Made by a program: the position numbers and the translations under genes. From Hyaloraphidium curvatum (Eukaryota > Monoblepharomycota > Hyaloraphidiomycetes > Hyaloraphidiales > Hyaloraphidiaceae): a DNA stretch of 64,000 nucleotides. Within the stretch, counting starts at the first letter, position 1, and every line of letters starts with the position of its first letter. This document shows positions 20,798 to 29,800 of this stretch, one piece after another. The stretch spans positions 62,001 through 126,000 of the forward strand of contig JAIVFI010000034.1 in the NCBI GenBank assembly GCA_025558095.1. The letters run 5' to 3'. The notes under the pieces are model-generated. The model did no database searches, was not told the DNA's origin, and saw nothing but the letters and a program-made list of their open reading frames with translations.

Positions 20798-21203
20798 CTA
20801 TGCGCGCGAGCCGTTCCGCATCAGGTTGTCCACAAAGAGCCCGATCAACTCGAACCGCTTCGAATAGTGCCCCTCCATCTCCGAAATCCTCCCCTCCAGC
20901 TCGTCCAGCCGTTCCCCCTGGTCCTCTGGGAGGTTCTCGATTGTACCCTCGCACTCCTCGAGCCTGCTGTCGATGTCGTCGACCCTGCCCACCGGGTCCT
21001 CAAACTCCTCTATCTTGTCCTCGGCGTCCTGGAGCCGCTCCTCGGCGGCCGTGAGGCGGGTCTGGAGGTCGCGCACGGCGGATTTGGTCTCGGCAAGGGC
21101 CCGCAGCGGGTTGAGCAGGTGGGTCTCGGTGCGGCGGAGCGGGCGGGTCCGGGGGCGGGTCGGGCGACGCCGGTCGCTTTCGGCCTCGCGTTTCGACGGG
21201 CAT
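20798..21203 (-). CDS. Coiled-coil protein, start unresolved
   Basis: The C-terminal ~90 residues form a strong coiled coil with heptad spacing (LQTRLTAAEERLQDAEDKIE, later RLDELEGRISEMEGHYSKRF) and end ELIGLFVDNLMRNGSRA. The frame stays open upstream to about 21343 and includes basic, Arg/Pro/Thr-rich sequence, but has no ATG. A different frame has an ATG at 21203 followed by a nuclear-localisation-like RGRKRPASPDPPPD. Either a short first exon or a small indel must link them. The gene is divergent from the oxidase at 21362 with little spacing. Function unknown; the coil suggests oligomerisation. Confidence 0.45.
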
Positions 21204-21361
21204 TTGGCTTCTAGGCGGCCCTTTGGCGGCGCCTTGGCGAAGAATTCAGCAGTTCGAAGAAGAGGCTCGCGGGGACCAAACCCTTCACGATCGTCTTGCA
21301 GGTCTCTTCGCCGGGCCGACCTGTCCTGCAGCCTATCGGGAATTTATTGCCTATTGGAGGA

Positions 21362-22839
21362 ATGTCGCCGACGGCAGGCCCGCCGGCGTTCATCGCCGAG
21401 CTCCGCACCGCGCTCCCCGCCTCCCGCGTCGTCACGCCCGCCGACGGCACCGCCTACGCCTCGCTCCACAAATCGGACAATGCCGACCTCGCCCGCACGT
21501 TCCCGTGCGTCATCGTGCGGTGCCGCTCGGCGGAGGACATCTCGGCGGCCATCATGACCTGCCGCAAGCACGGCGTGCCGCTCTCCGTCGCCGCCGGGAG
21601 GCATTCCGCAAAGTTCTTCCGCGAGGGGGCGGCCTGCATCGACGTCCGCGAGATTGCCCACGTCGAGATCGACCCCGAAAGGCGCGTCGCCCGCGTCGGG
21701 GCGGGCGTCAAGAACGGTGAGCTCGACGCGGCGTGCGGGCAGCACGGGCTCTACGTGACCGCGGGGACCAACTCGGACACGGGCGTCGCGGGGCTCACCC
21801 TCGGCGGCGGGTTTGGTCATCTTTGTCGACAGCTGGGGATGACCGTCGACAGCCTGCTCGAGTGCACTGTTGTCCTCGCCTCGGGCGAGATCGTCAGCGG
21901 CTGCTCGCCGACCCACCGCCCGGAGCTCTTCTGGGCCATCCGAGGCGCGGGCGCAAACTTCGGCTGCCTTGTCGAGTTCGTTTTCAGGCTGCATCCGATC
22001 AAAACGACAGTCTACGGGTTCAACCTCTACCGCGCGCTGCCTGACAAGGACTTTGAGCACAGCATGAACGTGTGCCGGGCCTACAAGCGGCACATTGAAG
22101 AGTCGCCCGTCGAGGTGGCAACGGCCATTTCGTTCGCCCTCGTTCCGCCCTCCATGGCGCCGCACATCTCGGTCACGCCCATCTACAACGGCAATGGCAC
22201 GCCCGAGGAGGGGCTCGCGGCGCTGAAGCGGATCAGGACCATCAAGCAGGACATGGGCTTGGAAGTTGGCAAGAAGATTGTGGACAATGTGAGGCCGTCG
22301 ACCTACGTGCAGCTGCAAAAGGTGCTCGACAGCGGGTCCCCGGGTGAGCCCTCGTCCTCCCGCGCATTCCAGCACCCGCTAACGACTGCGTCGCAGCCGG
22401 CACCTGCTGGTACGGCAAGAACGTCTTCGTCCACTCCCTCGACGACCGCACCTTCTCCCACATCCTCCGCTCCTTCCCCCTGACCCCGACCCCCCTCAAC
22501 TCGGTCGCCATCCTCCCCATGGGCGGCAAGATGGGCCTCCCTTCCGTCTCGGACACCGCGTACCCCCACCGCGCCGCCAAGTATTGGGTCTTTGTGTGGT
22601 GCGTGTACGAGCGGCCCGAGGACAAGGCCCGGGTGCGGGAGTGGGCGCGCGGGGTGGTCGACGGGTGCGCGCACGCGAGGGTGGGGGCGTTCGTGAACCA
22701 GTACGAGCAGAGCAGCGAGGATTGGGAGGTTTGGGGGCCGAACAAGGACAGGCTGGTCGGGTTGAAGAGGGAGTACGATCCGGGGAACGTGTTTTCGGCG
22801 ACGATCTCGCTCGGGGGGGAGGGGAGGGCGGCGCTCTGA
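21362..22839 (+). CDS. BBE-type FAD-dependent oxidoreductase (His-only flavin attachment)
   Basis: Two exons (21362-22343 and 22397-22839; 53-nt intron) give 1425 nt, in frame, 474 residues. The flavin-attachment His lies in PLSVAAGRHSAKFF. The position of the second (Cys) attachment reads TAGTNSDTGVAGLTLGGGFG, with no Cys, so one covalent link is expected. The core LFWAIRGAGANFGCL is intact, and the C-terminal BBE segment ends in YDPGNVFSATISL. No signal peptide, unlike the relative at 11239-13011, so probably intracellular. The intron join restores DSGSPAGTCWYGK. Substrate unknown. Confidence 0.85.
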
Positions 22840-22927
22840 AGATGGCCGGTGTATGCTGTATCCTATCGAGGAACGCTAGTTGCTCGCTGGTTATGCTCTT
22901 GGGGCATCGGAGAGGGCGGGCGCGCAA

Positions 22928-22948
22928 GTTGACTTCTCAGAAGTCAAC
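22928..22948. promoter_or_regulatory. 21-bp dyad upstream of the acyl-CoA synthetase gene
   Basis: GTTGACTTCT-C-AGAAGTCAAC, a perfect inverted repeat with 10-nt arms and one central base, centred ~29 nt upstream of the start codon at 22967. It looks like a dimeric regulator site or a stem at the mRNA 5' end. Confidence 0.4.
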
Positions 22949-22966
22949 AGAAGACTGCCTCCCACG

Positions 22967-24736
22967 ATGGCGGGCGACAATCCGCCAGTGGAAGAATGGA
23001 TCCGCGACATCGTGCCGAGAATGCACCCGTAGGCATCTCTTTCACCGGCCCGATGCGGTCTGACGTCGGCACATTCCCCGCCCTCGACGCGGCGACGCAG
23101 CGCGAAAGTCGCCCTCCGGGAACCGGACCGTCCCGCGATTATAATGGCCGGACTCGGCCTCGCGCCGGGCCAGACGCCGGAAGCCGTCACGTTCAGGCAG
23201 CTCGACGAGCTCTCGAACCAGCTCGCACACCTCTTCCGCTCCCGGGGCCTGAAGCGAGGGGACGCGATCACCATCTTCATGGGCAACAACGCGATGTATC
23301 ACCCTGTCGCGTGGGCTGCGCAGCGTTCGGGACTGCGGTTCGTCTGCGCGCCGTCGAAGCTGTCGGCCGAGGAGCTCCGCTACATGGTCGAGGACTCGGG
23401 GTCCAAGCTCGTCGTCGCGTCGCCGGAGCTCAGGCCGGTGCCGGACCAGCTGGCGGTCCTACTCGCGGGGAGGCCCGAGATCGATCTCTACATGGCGTTC
23501 GACGCGGACCCCAAGGCGCCCTGGAAGCCGCTGGAGACGGAGCGCGACCGGTTCCCGCCGACGCCCATCGCGGACCAGTCGGCGGGCCAGCCGATGCCTT
23601 ATAGTTCAGGTTCAACTGGACGCCCAAAGGGAATCCACCGCCTCCCGCCGCCTGGGGCCCCCGCCGAGCCTCCGTTCGACGGGATCAACCCGTCGGCGGT
23701 CACGGGGATGCGACTCTTCGGCTTCGAACCCTACAAATCCGTCTACATCTCGCCGGGCCCGCTGTACCATTCGAGCCCCATCGGCTGGACCATGGCCGTG
23801 CAATCCATCGGCGGCACCGTGGTCATCATGGAGAAGTTCGACGCCGAGGCGCTGCTCGCCCTCATCGAGCGGTACAGGTGCACGACGGGCCACTTTGTCG
23901 CCACGCACTTTGTCCGCCTCCTCAAGCTCCCGCAGGCCGTGCGCGCAAAGTACGACCTCTCTTCGCTGGTCAAGATATTTCACTCGGCCGCTCCGACCCC
24001 CGCGGACGTCAAGCGGGCGATGATTGCTTGGATCGGACCGAAGATACAGGAGTTCTACGGCGGTTCCGAGGGGATCGGGATGTGCTTCGTGCCGTGTGCC
24101 GAGTGGCTCAAGTACCCAGGGACCTGCGGAAAACCCGTCCCGCCCATGAAGGTGCACATCTGGGACGAGGAAGCGGACCGGGAAATCACCCAACCGGGTG
24201 TCGACGGCGTCGTGTACTTCGAGGGCGGTTCCCGCTTCGCATACCACAACGATCCGGAAAAGACGGCCTCGGCCGCCAACAGGCTCAGCTGGACGACGCT
24301 GGGCGACATCGGACACCTAAACGAGGACGGGTACCTCTTTCTGACGGACCGCAAGGCCTTCATGATCATCTCAGGGGGCGTCAACATTTATCCCCAGGAG
24401 ATTGAAAACTCGCTGGTGCTGCACCCGAAAGTCGCCGATGCAGCGGTCGTCGGGGCGCCGGACCCGGATCTGGGGGAGCGGACGGTCGCCGTGGTGCAGC
24501 CCGTAAAGTGGGACGATGCCGGGGAGGAGCTGGCGAGGGAGCTGGACGGGTACTTGCGGGGCAAGATCTCGCGGGTCAAGGTGCCAAAGGAGATCTCGTT
24601 CGCGAAGGAGCTGCCGAGGCAGGATACGGGGAAGCTTTTCAAGAAGGTGATCAAGGATGCTTACCACGGACGTGCCGACGCAAAGTTCAAGGGTGTGGTG
24701 CCTCAACGAGGGGCGGGAGCGGGAAGCAAGCTTTGA
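22967..24736 (+). CDS. AMP-dependent acyl-CoA synthetase (fatty-acyl/aryl-CoA ligase)
   Basis: Activates a carboxylic acid to its CoA thioester through an acyl-AMP. A short first exon (22967-23028) and a long second exon (23101-24736) give 1698 nt, in frame, 565 residues. The 72-nt intron joins VPRMHP to AKVALREPDRPAIIMAG, a normal family N-terminus absent if translation began at the internal ATG 23144. Visible motifs are the P-loop PYSSGSTGRPKG, QEFYGGSEGIG, the adenylate-binding TLGDIGHLNEDGYLFLTDR, SGGVNIYPQEIE and the C-terminal catalytic Lys region PRQDTGKLFKK. No obvious targeting peptide or peroxisomal SKL (the end is GAGSKL, so SKL-like but preceded by a low-complexity tail; the last three residues SKL could be a PTS1). 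Fits fatty-acid catabolism with the dehydrogenase at 25682-27393. Confidence 0.9.
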
Positions 24737-24792
24737 AGAAGCAATACAAGATCGGTTCCATCGTGCTGCAAGAATGCCATCCGAAGATCTCA

Positions 24793-25463
24793 TCAGGCTG
24801 ATTTGGCGGCCGCCTCCTTCTCGGCCCTCTCCACCGCCCTCTCCGGCCCCTCTCCCAGGAAACTCCCCTTCTCCCTCCAGCACCTGCGCCCTCCTCCCCT
24901 CCGGGATCTCCAGCCCCGGCCCGACCCGGCCCCGCACGATCCGCAGCGCCGCCGCCTCGTCCTCGATCTCGCCCTCTGTACGAAAGCCGAGGGCGCGGAA
25001 CCAGACCATGTGAGGGCAATAGCCTTGGATGGCGTGCTGGAGAAGGAAGCCGAGGACGGTGATCGAAAAGAGGATCCACCAGCGGGACCAAGTGAAGGTG
25101 AACAGGATTCCTGGAAGGCGACGATGTCAAGCTCATTGCTCGGGCCCACCGAAGTGTACGTGCTCGCGATGACCAACCGGTAGCAGCCGCGATGGACGCG
25201 TTCATCATGAGCGTGCGCTCGAGGTCCATTCCTGGGCGAGCGAAGCCAGGTGCCTCGTGGCCTCGTCGGGCGTCGCTTTGGCCATGCTCCGCAGGCGCTC
25301 GACGGTGGAGTTGTTGACGGCCTCGTTGCTGCTCGGCCAGGCCTGGCGCGGGACCCGCCCTTGCGTGGTGGGGAGCTGTTTGACGGCGGGGCATCGGTGA
25401 CTGCTAGGCGGTCCGGAAAGGCGACGCGGAGCCGTTGAGCACCTTGGCTGCCGAGCTGGACAT
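24793..25463 (-). pseudogene. DUF2892-type two-TM membrane protein with frameshifts
   Basis: Recognisable as the DUF2892 membrane family common in bacteria. The pieces are a soluble N-terminal part (NNSTVERLRSMAKATPDEA, LASLAQEW), then DLERTLMMNASIAAATG, a GT-AG intron (about 25131-25182), TM segment WWILFSITVLGFLLQHAIQG, and YCPHMVWFRALGFRTEGEIE. The N-terminal part and DLERTL are in different frames: one G seems to be missing in GAATGGACC near 25225. The C-terminal AVERAEKEAAAKSA needs another frame change near 24880-24900. An ATG with MSSSAAK at 25463 may be the first exon. Two disruptions suggest a decaying gene, although sequencing error in G-runs is possible. Confidence 0.6.
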
Positions 25464-25681
25464 TCCTTTTCCGTTTCAGAGCAAGAGCTGTTGGACTCGA
25501 CGAAATGCCGCGGTTATGCCGCCGGTCCGGTCGACGTGATTTGCGGAAGCCCCCTCGATTCGTTCGATTCGAGCCTCGTCACCGGTCGTCCGCGCACAAC
25601 AAAACCGTGGATGGGAGAGTATAGTATGCCGGGAGGACGGGCAGTGATGGTATGTGCGTGTAGAGAAGGATACAAATCAAT
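25464..25681. other. Short spacer
   Basis: Between the DUF2892 gene and the 3' end of the dehydrogenase gene. Nothing recognised. Confidence 0.4.
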
Positions 25682-27393
25682 CTAGATCATCGACTGCACC
25701 CTGTTCTCGAACTTGAACGTGTTGATCGAGTTGCGCGCCGGAAGGTCCGCGAACTTCTTGCCCTCCTTGACCAGCCGCTCGAGCAGCGGCGAGGGGCGGA
25801 AGTCGTCCCCGTACTTGGCCCGAAAATCGTTCATCCGCTTGAGCACGTAGGGCAGGCCGATACGGTCCGCGAGGAACTGCACCACGGGGTCAGACGGGAA
25901 GACTTCGGCCGCACTTCGTGCCACCCACGGTCAGGCCACCCTTGGCCCGCGGGAACCCGTATCCGAGCAGCCAGACGACGTCAATGTCCGACGCCCGCAG
26001 CGCCTTGCCCTCCTCCAGGATCTCCGCCGCCTCGTTGATCATCGGGAACAGCAGCTGCTCCAGTATTTCGGCCTCCGAGAGCTTGGCGGACCCCGAGAAC
26101 CCCTTCTCGGCGCGGAACTTGGTGATCAACTCCTCGGTCACCTTGGATGGGACCGGCCTTCGGTCGGCCGTGTAGTCATAATACCCGGCCCCGGTCTTTT
26201 GCCCGCGCCGGTCCAGCTCGCACAGTCGCTCCGTGACGGTGCGACCGGCCGAGGTCGCTTTGTCCCACCCGATGTCGAGCCCGACGAGGTCGGCCATCCC
26301 GAACGGTCCCACTGCACGGGGGGCGGATCAGCGACCCCGACGGCGCTTCGCCACACGGGAACCCACTCGGCATGCCAAAGCCCATGAGGACCTTGTCAAC
26401 CTCCCACGGCATGATGCCCTCCTGCACCACGAGCCGGTGCCCCTCGCGCTGCCGCTGGTACAGTATCCTGTTCCCGATGAACCCGTGGCACACGCCGGCC
26501 AGCGCGGCGACCTTGCCGATCTTCTTGGAGATGGCCATGCTCGCCGCGACCACCTCGGGCGAGGTCTTTTCGGCCTGCACCACCTCGAGCAGCTGCATCA
26601 CGTTGGCCGGGCTGAAAAAGTGCAGCCCGATGACCGACTTGCGGCGGTCCGCCGGCACGGCCTTTGCGATCTCGTCAATGTCCAGCGCGCTGGTGTTGGT
26701 CGCCAGGATCGCCGACGGCTTGGCCACCTGCGCGAGCTTGGCGAACACCTGCTTCTTCACGGCCAGATTTTCGAAGATGGCCTCGATGATGAGGTCGCAC
26801 TCCGAGAGCTTCTCGTACTCCATGGAGCCCGAGAGCAAGGACATCCGCTTGACAACGTCGTCGGCCGTCATCCGGCCCTTCTTGGCCGTGTTCTCGTAGT
26901 TCTTCTGGATGACCGTCATGCCGCGCTTGAGGGCCTCGGCGTTGACCTCGACGATGACGCAGGGGATGCCGACGTTGGCGAAGTTCTGGCGCGGCGAGTC
27001 AGCGAGACTGGAAGCTGCCCGACGGTGGCCACCGACCATCGCAATGCCGCCGCCCATCGTCCTAAAAATGACGCATAATACAAGGAAGGAGAGCCGGTCC
27101 ACGAAGGCGAGAAAGGCGCGGGGAATGGTCAAGACTAAAGGTCGCGCCCGCAAGCATGTGACACCTCCTCACCCGGCTCCCAGGATGCCGACCTGCGCGA
27201 ATCCCGGGCAGAGCGGACCCGAAATCGTCAGTCCGACATGCTACCTTCCCGCCGCGCGCCGGGAACCCACCTTCTCGATCCTGGGCATGGCAATGTCCTT
27301 TGGAATGCCGGGCATGACCCAAGTTTCCTCAAGTGCTTTTTTGATGTAGGCGGCGGCCTCTTTCGGGTCCGGGTACGCGGAGGCGACGGACAT
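25682..27393 (-). CDS. 3-hydroxyacyl-CoA dehydrogenase with tandem C-terminal domains
   Basis: Oxidises L-3-hydroxyacyl-CoA with NAD+ in beta-oxidation. Six exons (27271-27393, 27173-27192, 27037-27061, 26367-26985, 25929-26311, 25682-25876) give 1365 nt, in frame, 454 residues. The Rossmann loop VGILGAGTMGGGIAM is split over two micro-exons of 20 and 25 nt, and the join to NFANVGIPCVIVEVN is exact. Further blocks: ILATNTSALDIDEIA, the catalytic GLHFFSPANVMQLLEVV, and PMGPFGMADLVGLDIG in the first C-terminal domain, plus a second C-terminal domain (MINEAAEILEEGKALR, FLADRIGLPYVLKRM). The layout is that of the C-terminal half of FadB-type enzymes, without the enoyl-CoA hydratase half. No clear peroxisomal signal (ends VQSMI). 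Confidence 0.92.
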
Positions 27394-27549
27394 GGTGGCA
27401 AACTAAATGGGCGAGCGGGTAGATGTGGGATTCGGCCGGGCCGCCGTCCGTTGGGGGGGCGCGGAGTTTGAAAGGGCGTCAACAAAGGGACTCGCGGGCC
27501 GCGCGGGCGCGCGCCGCGCTGCCGCAGCGCGGTGGATTCCGGCCCGGCG

Positions 27550-28395
27550 ATGCGCCTCCGCACGGCGCCCGTGGTCCTCCTCGCCGTCTCGGCAGTCCTC
27601 CTTCCGCGCACGGACGCCGCGGGGTTCCACGGGGAGGACGGGTCCGCGTCGCCCGCAGTGTCCCTCCCCGCCGGGCCGCTGTTCCCCCGCCAGGCGTGCG
27701 CGCAGGCCATCGAAGAATGCGCGCAATCGCTCAACGCATACGTGGAAAACTGCCTCTCGTACGCCTCGGCGGTCGAGCAGGGCGCCTGCGTCTGCTCGGC
27801 CGTCAACGCCGCGGCGACGTGCTACGCCGACTGCAACGACATCGCGAACCCCTCGACGGACTGCCGGGAAGCCTGCCAGACCTTTCCGCCGGCGCAGAAC
27901 AGGCTGCAGGAAGCGTGCAACGAGTACCCTCCCGGCATACCCTCCGCGGTCACGGGGGCCTGCCTCGCCGAGGCGCTCGCAGCCGCCGCCTGCGCGGCGA
28001 TCCCAGCGACGTGCCCGGCCGCGCTGGCGGCCCTCTTCGCGTGCACGAGGGAGCAGTTCGGCGCCGTGTGGGAGCCCTCGCGGCTCGTCACAGCCACCGG
28101 AACGAGGAGGGGCACGGCGACGCTCGTTGTTTCGGCCGTCCCGACGGAGGCGCTGCGGGAGGAACTGGCGTCTTTTCGGAGCCTGATGGGGCAGGCGACA
28201 GCGCTGGGATCGAAAGGGACCCCCGCGCCGACGCCGACGGGAGCGGTGACAAGGAGCGCGACTGCGGCATTGACCGGGGCATCGCCGACGCCGACGCCGT
28301 CTTCGAGGCCGGCCTCGGCAGCCTCTCTGAGCGGATCGCGCGGTCTGAATCTCGCCCTCTTGATGGTCATCCTGCCGATCCCCTGGGTGGCTTGA
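27550..28395 (+). CDS. Secreted Cys-rich protein, probably GPI-anchored
   Basis: Single exon, 281 residues. Signal peptide (TAPVVLLAVSAVLLPRTDAA), then about 130 residues with 14 or more cysteines (ACAQAIEECAQSLNAYVENC, ACVCSAVNAAATCYADC), a Ser/Thr/Pro-rich stalk (GTPAPTPTGAVTRSATA) and a hydrophobic tail (GLNLALLMVILPIPWVA) after SGSRG. That order is typical of fungal GPI-anchored wall or surface proteins. The Cys spacing does not match CFEM exactly. It is divergent from the dehydrogenase gene with only 156 nt between start codons. Confidence 0.75.
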   Translation: MRLRTAPVVLLAVSAVLLPRTDAAGFHGEDGSASPAVSLPAGPLFPRQACAQAIEECAQSLNAYVENCLSYASAVEQGACVCSAVNAAATCYADCNDIANPSTDCREACQTFPPAQNRLQEACNEYPPGIPSAVTGACLAEALAAAACAAIPATCPAALAALFACTREQFGAVWEPSRLVTATGTRRGTATLVVSAVPTEALREELASFRSLMGQATALGSKGTPAPTPTGAVTRSATAALTGASPTPTPSSRPASAASLSGSRGLNLALLMVILPIPWVA

Positions 28396-28671
28396 AGAGA
28401 CCTCCGTAAATCTCTATGCAGACGCAAAGCTGCGGATGGAGACAAGCTATGGAAATCAAACACAATTGCTCTGGTCTGCTTGCTTCCCGATGTCCCGGCT
28501 GTCCTCGCCCTCGCACGATCTCGAACACAGCCCCCAAGGGAGACAATGGGACGGGTGTCACGGTGGCGACTCGACGCTCCGGCGATTTCACACATCTCCC
28601 GAAGGACAACAAGAAGCCGACCTGCGCTTCCGCACCGCATCGTCTGCCGCTCCGCCATCAACCCACCGAAG

Positions 28672-29564
28672 ATGTCCAAGCCCGCGCTCCCGCCCGTCGC
28701 CACCGCCGCCGACTGGCAGGCCGCGCGCGACAAGCTGCTCGCGCGCGAGAAGCAGCTGACCCGCGAGCTGGACAAGCTTGCCGCGGAGCGCCGCCGCCTC
28801 CCGATGGTCGAGGTCGACGCGGGCAAGTACATCTTCACGGCCGAGGACGGCAGCGAGAAGAAGCTCGCGGACCTGTTCAAGGACAAGCGCCAGGTTCGCC
28901 CGTCCCATCCGTCCCCTCCCTTCGTGCCGATGCTCACTTCGCCGCAGCTCGTCGTCTACCACTTCAGCACGTTCCCTCTCCCCGCCCCTGCTTCCCCAGC
29001 TGACCCCTCCGCCCCGCCGCAGTGCTCTTCCCGGGCGAACCCCCCTGCGTCGGCTGCTCGGGCATGATGGACAACGTCGGCCGCCTCGAGCACCTGGAGC
29101 AGCGCGACGCGACGTTCGTCGTCGCCTCCCCGGCTGCGCAGTCCGAGATCGGGCCGCTCAAGAAGCGCATGGAGTGGGGCATGCCCTGGCTCGCGTGCCC
29201 GCAGTCGTTCGCCGAGGACATGGGGGCGGGCAAGAGCTTCGGCATCTCGGTCTTCCTCCGTGACGGCGACAAGGTGCCCATCGCGGCCTGATTCACCGCA
29301 TCGCGCTCACCCCCGCCTTCCGGCGCAGGTCTACCGCACCTACTTCACCACCCAGCGCGGCGCCGACCGCCTCCGCTTCGACTTCAACCTGCTCGACCTG
29401 CTGCCGTACGGCCGCGGCGAGAACTGGGAGGATTCGCCCGAGGGGTGGCCCAAGGCGTCGCCGCCGTACGTGTGGTGGGTTCCTTCGAGGGACGGCGGGG
29501 CCGCTCGCTGACGCATGTCGGCAGGTGGAACTACCACGACAAGTACGGCACCGAGGAGGCCTGA
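28672..29564 (+). CDS. DUF899 thioredoxin-like protein
   Basis: Five exons (28672-28893, 28948-28966, 29023-29273, 29329-29474, 29525-29564) give 678 nt, in frame, 225 residues. Family blocks: DWQAARDKLLAREKQLTREL and LPMVEVDAGKYIFTAEDG at the N-terminus, the LVVYHFM strand, a Cys pair in FPGEPPCVGCSGMMDN, VYRTYFTTQRGADRL and the C-terminal VWWNYHDKY. The second exon is only 19 nt and is followed by an intron (28967-29022) that begins GC rather than GT. This choice is forced, since it alone restores YHFM-LFPGE. DUF899 proteins have a thioredoxin fold; their partners are not established. Confidence 0.85.
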
Positions 29565-29800
29565 CCTTCCGTACGTCCTGCTTCTTGTATCGTGCTTGAC
29601 TTGTCGCCCTCTTTTGAGCTCTGTCAATCTTTCGCCTTGGATCTGGACCGCCACCGTAAACGCCAAAACGCAGCAGTTGTAAGACGATCAACTGTTGAGC
29701 TTGTTGCAATTACAGTGCACTACTCAAAAGTCTCCAAGTCCGCATGTCGATTGTGTGTGTCGTCTGTATACGCCCTTCGGCGCTCCAACAGCCCCGGTCC

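Noticed and set aside
23144-23146. Internal ATG as acyl-CoA synthetase start
   Set aside because: The upstream exon 22967-23028 adds a family-typical N-terminus (HPAKVALREPDRPAIIM), so the internal ATG is unlikely.
24371-24790. Minus-strand continuation of the DUF2892 frame through the acyl-CoA synthetase gene
   Set aside because: It is antisense to the synthetase's conserved C-terminal domain; the real end is more likely at 24793.
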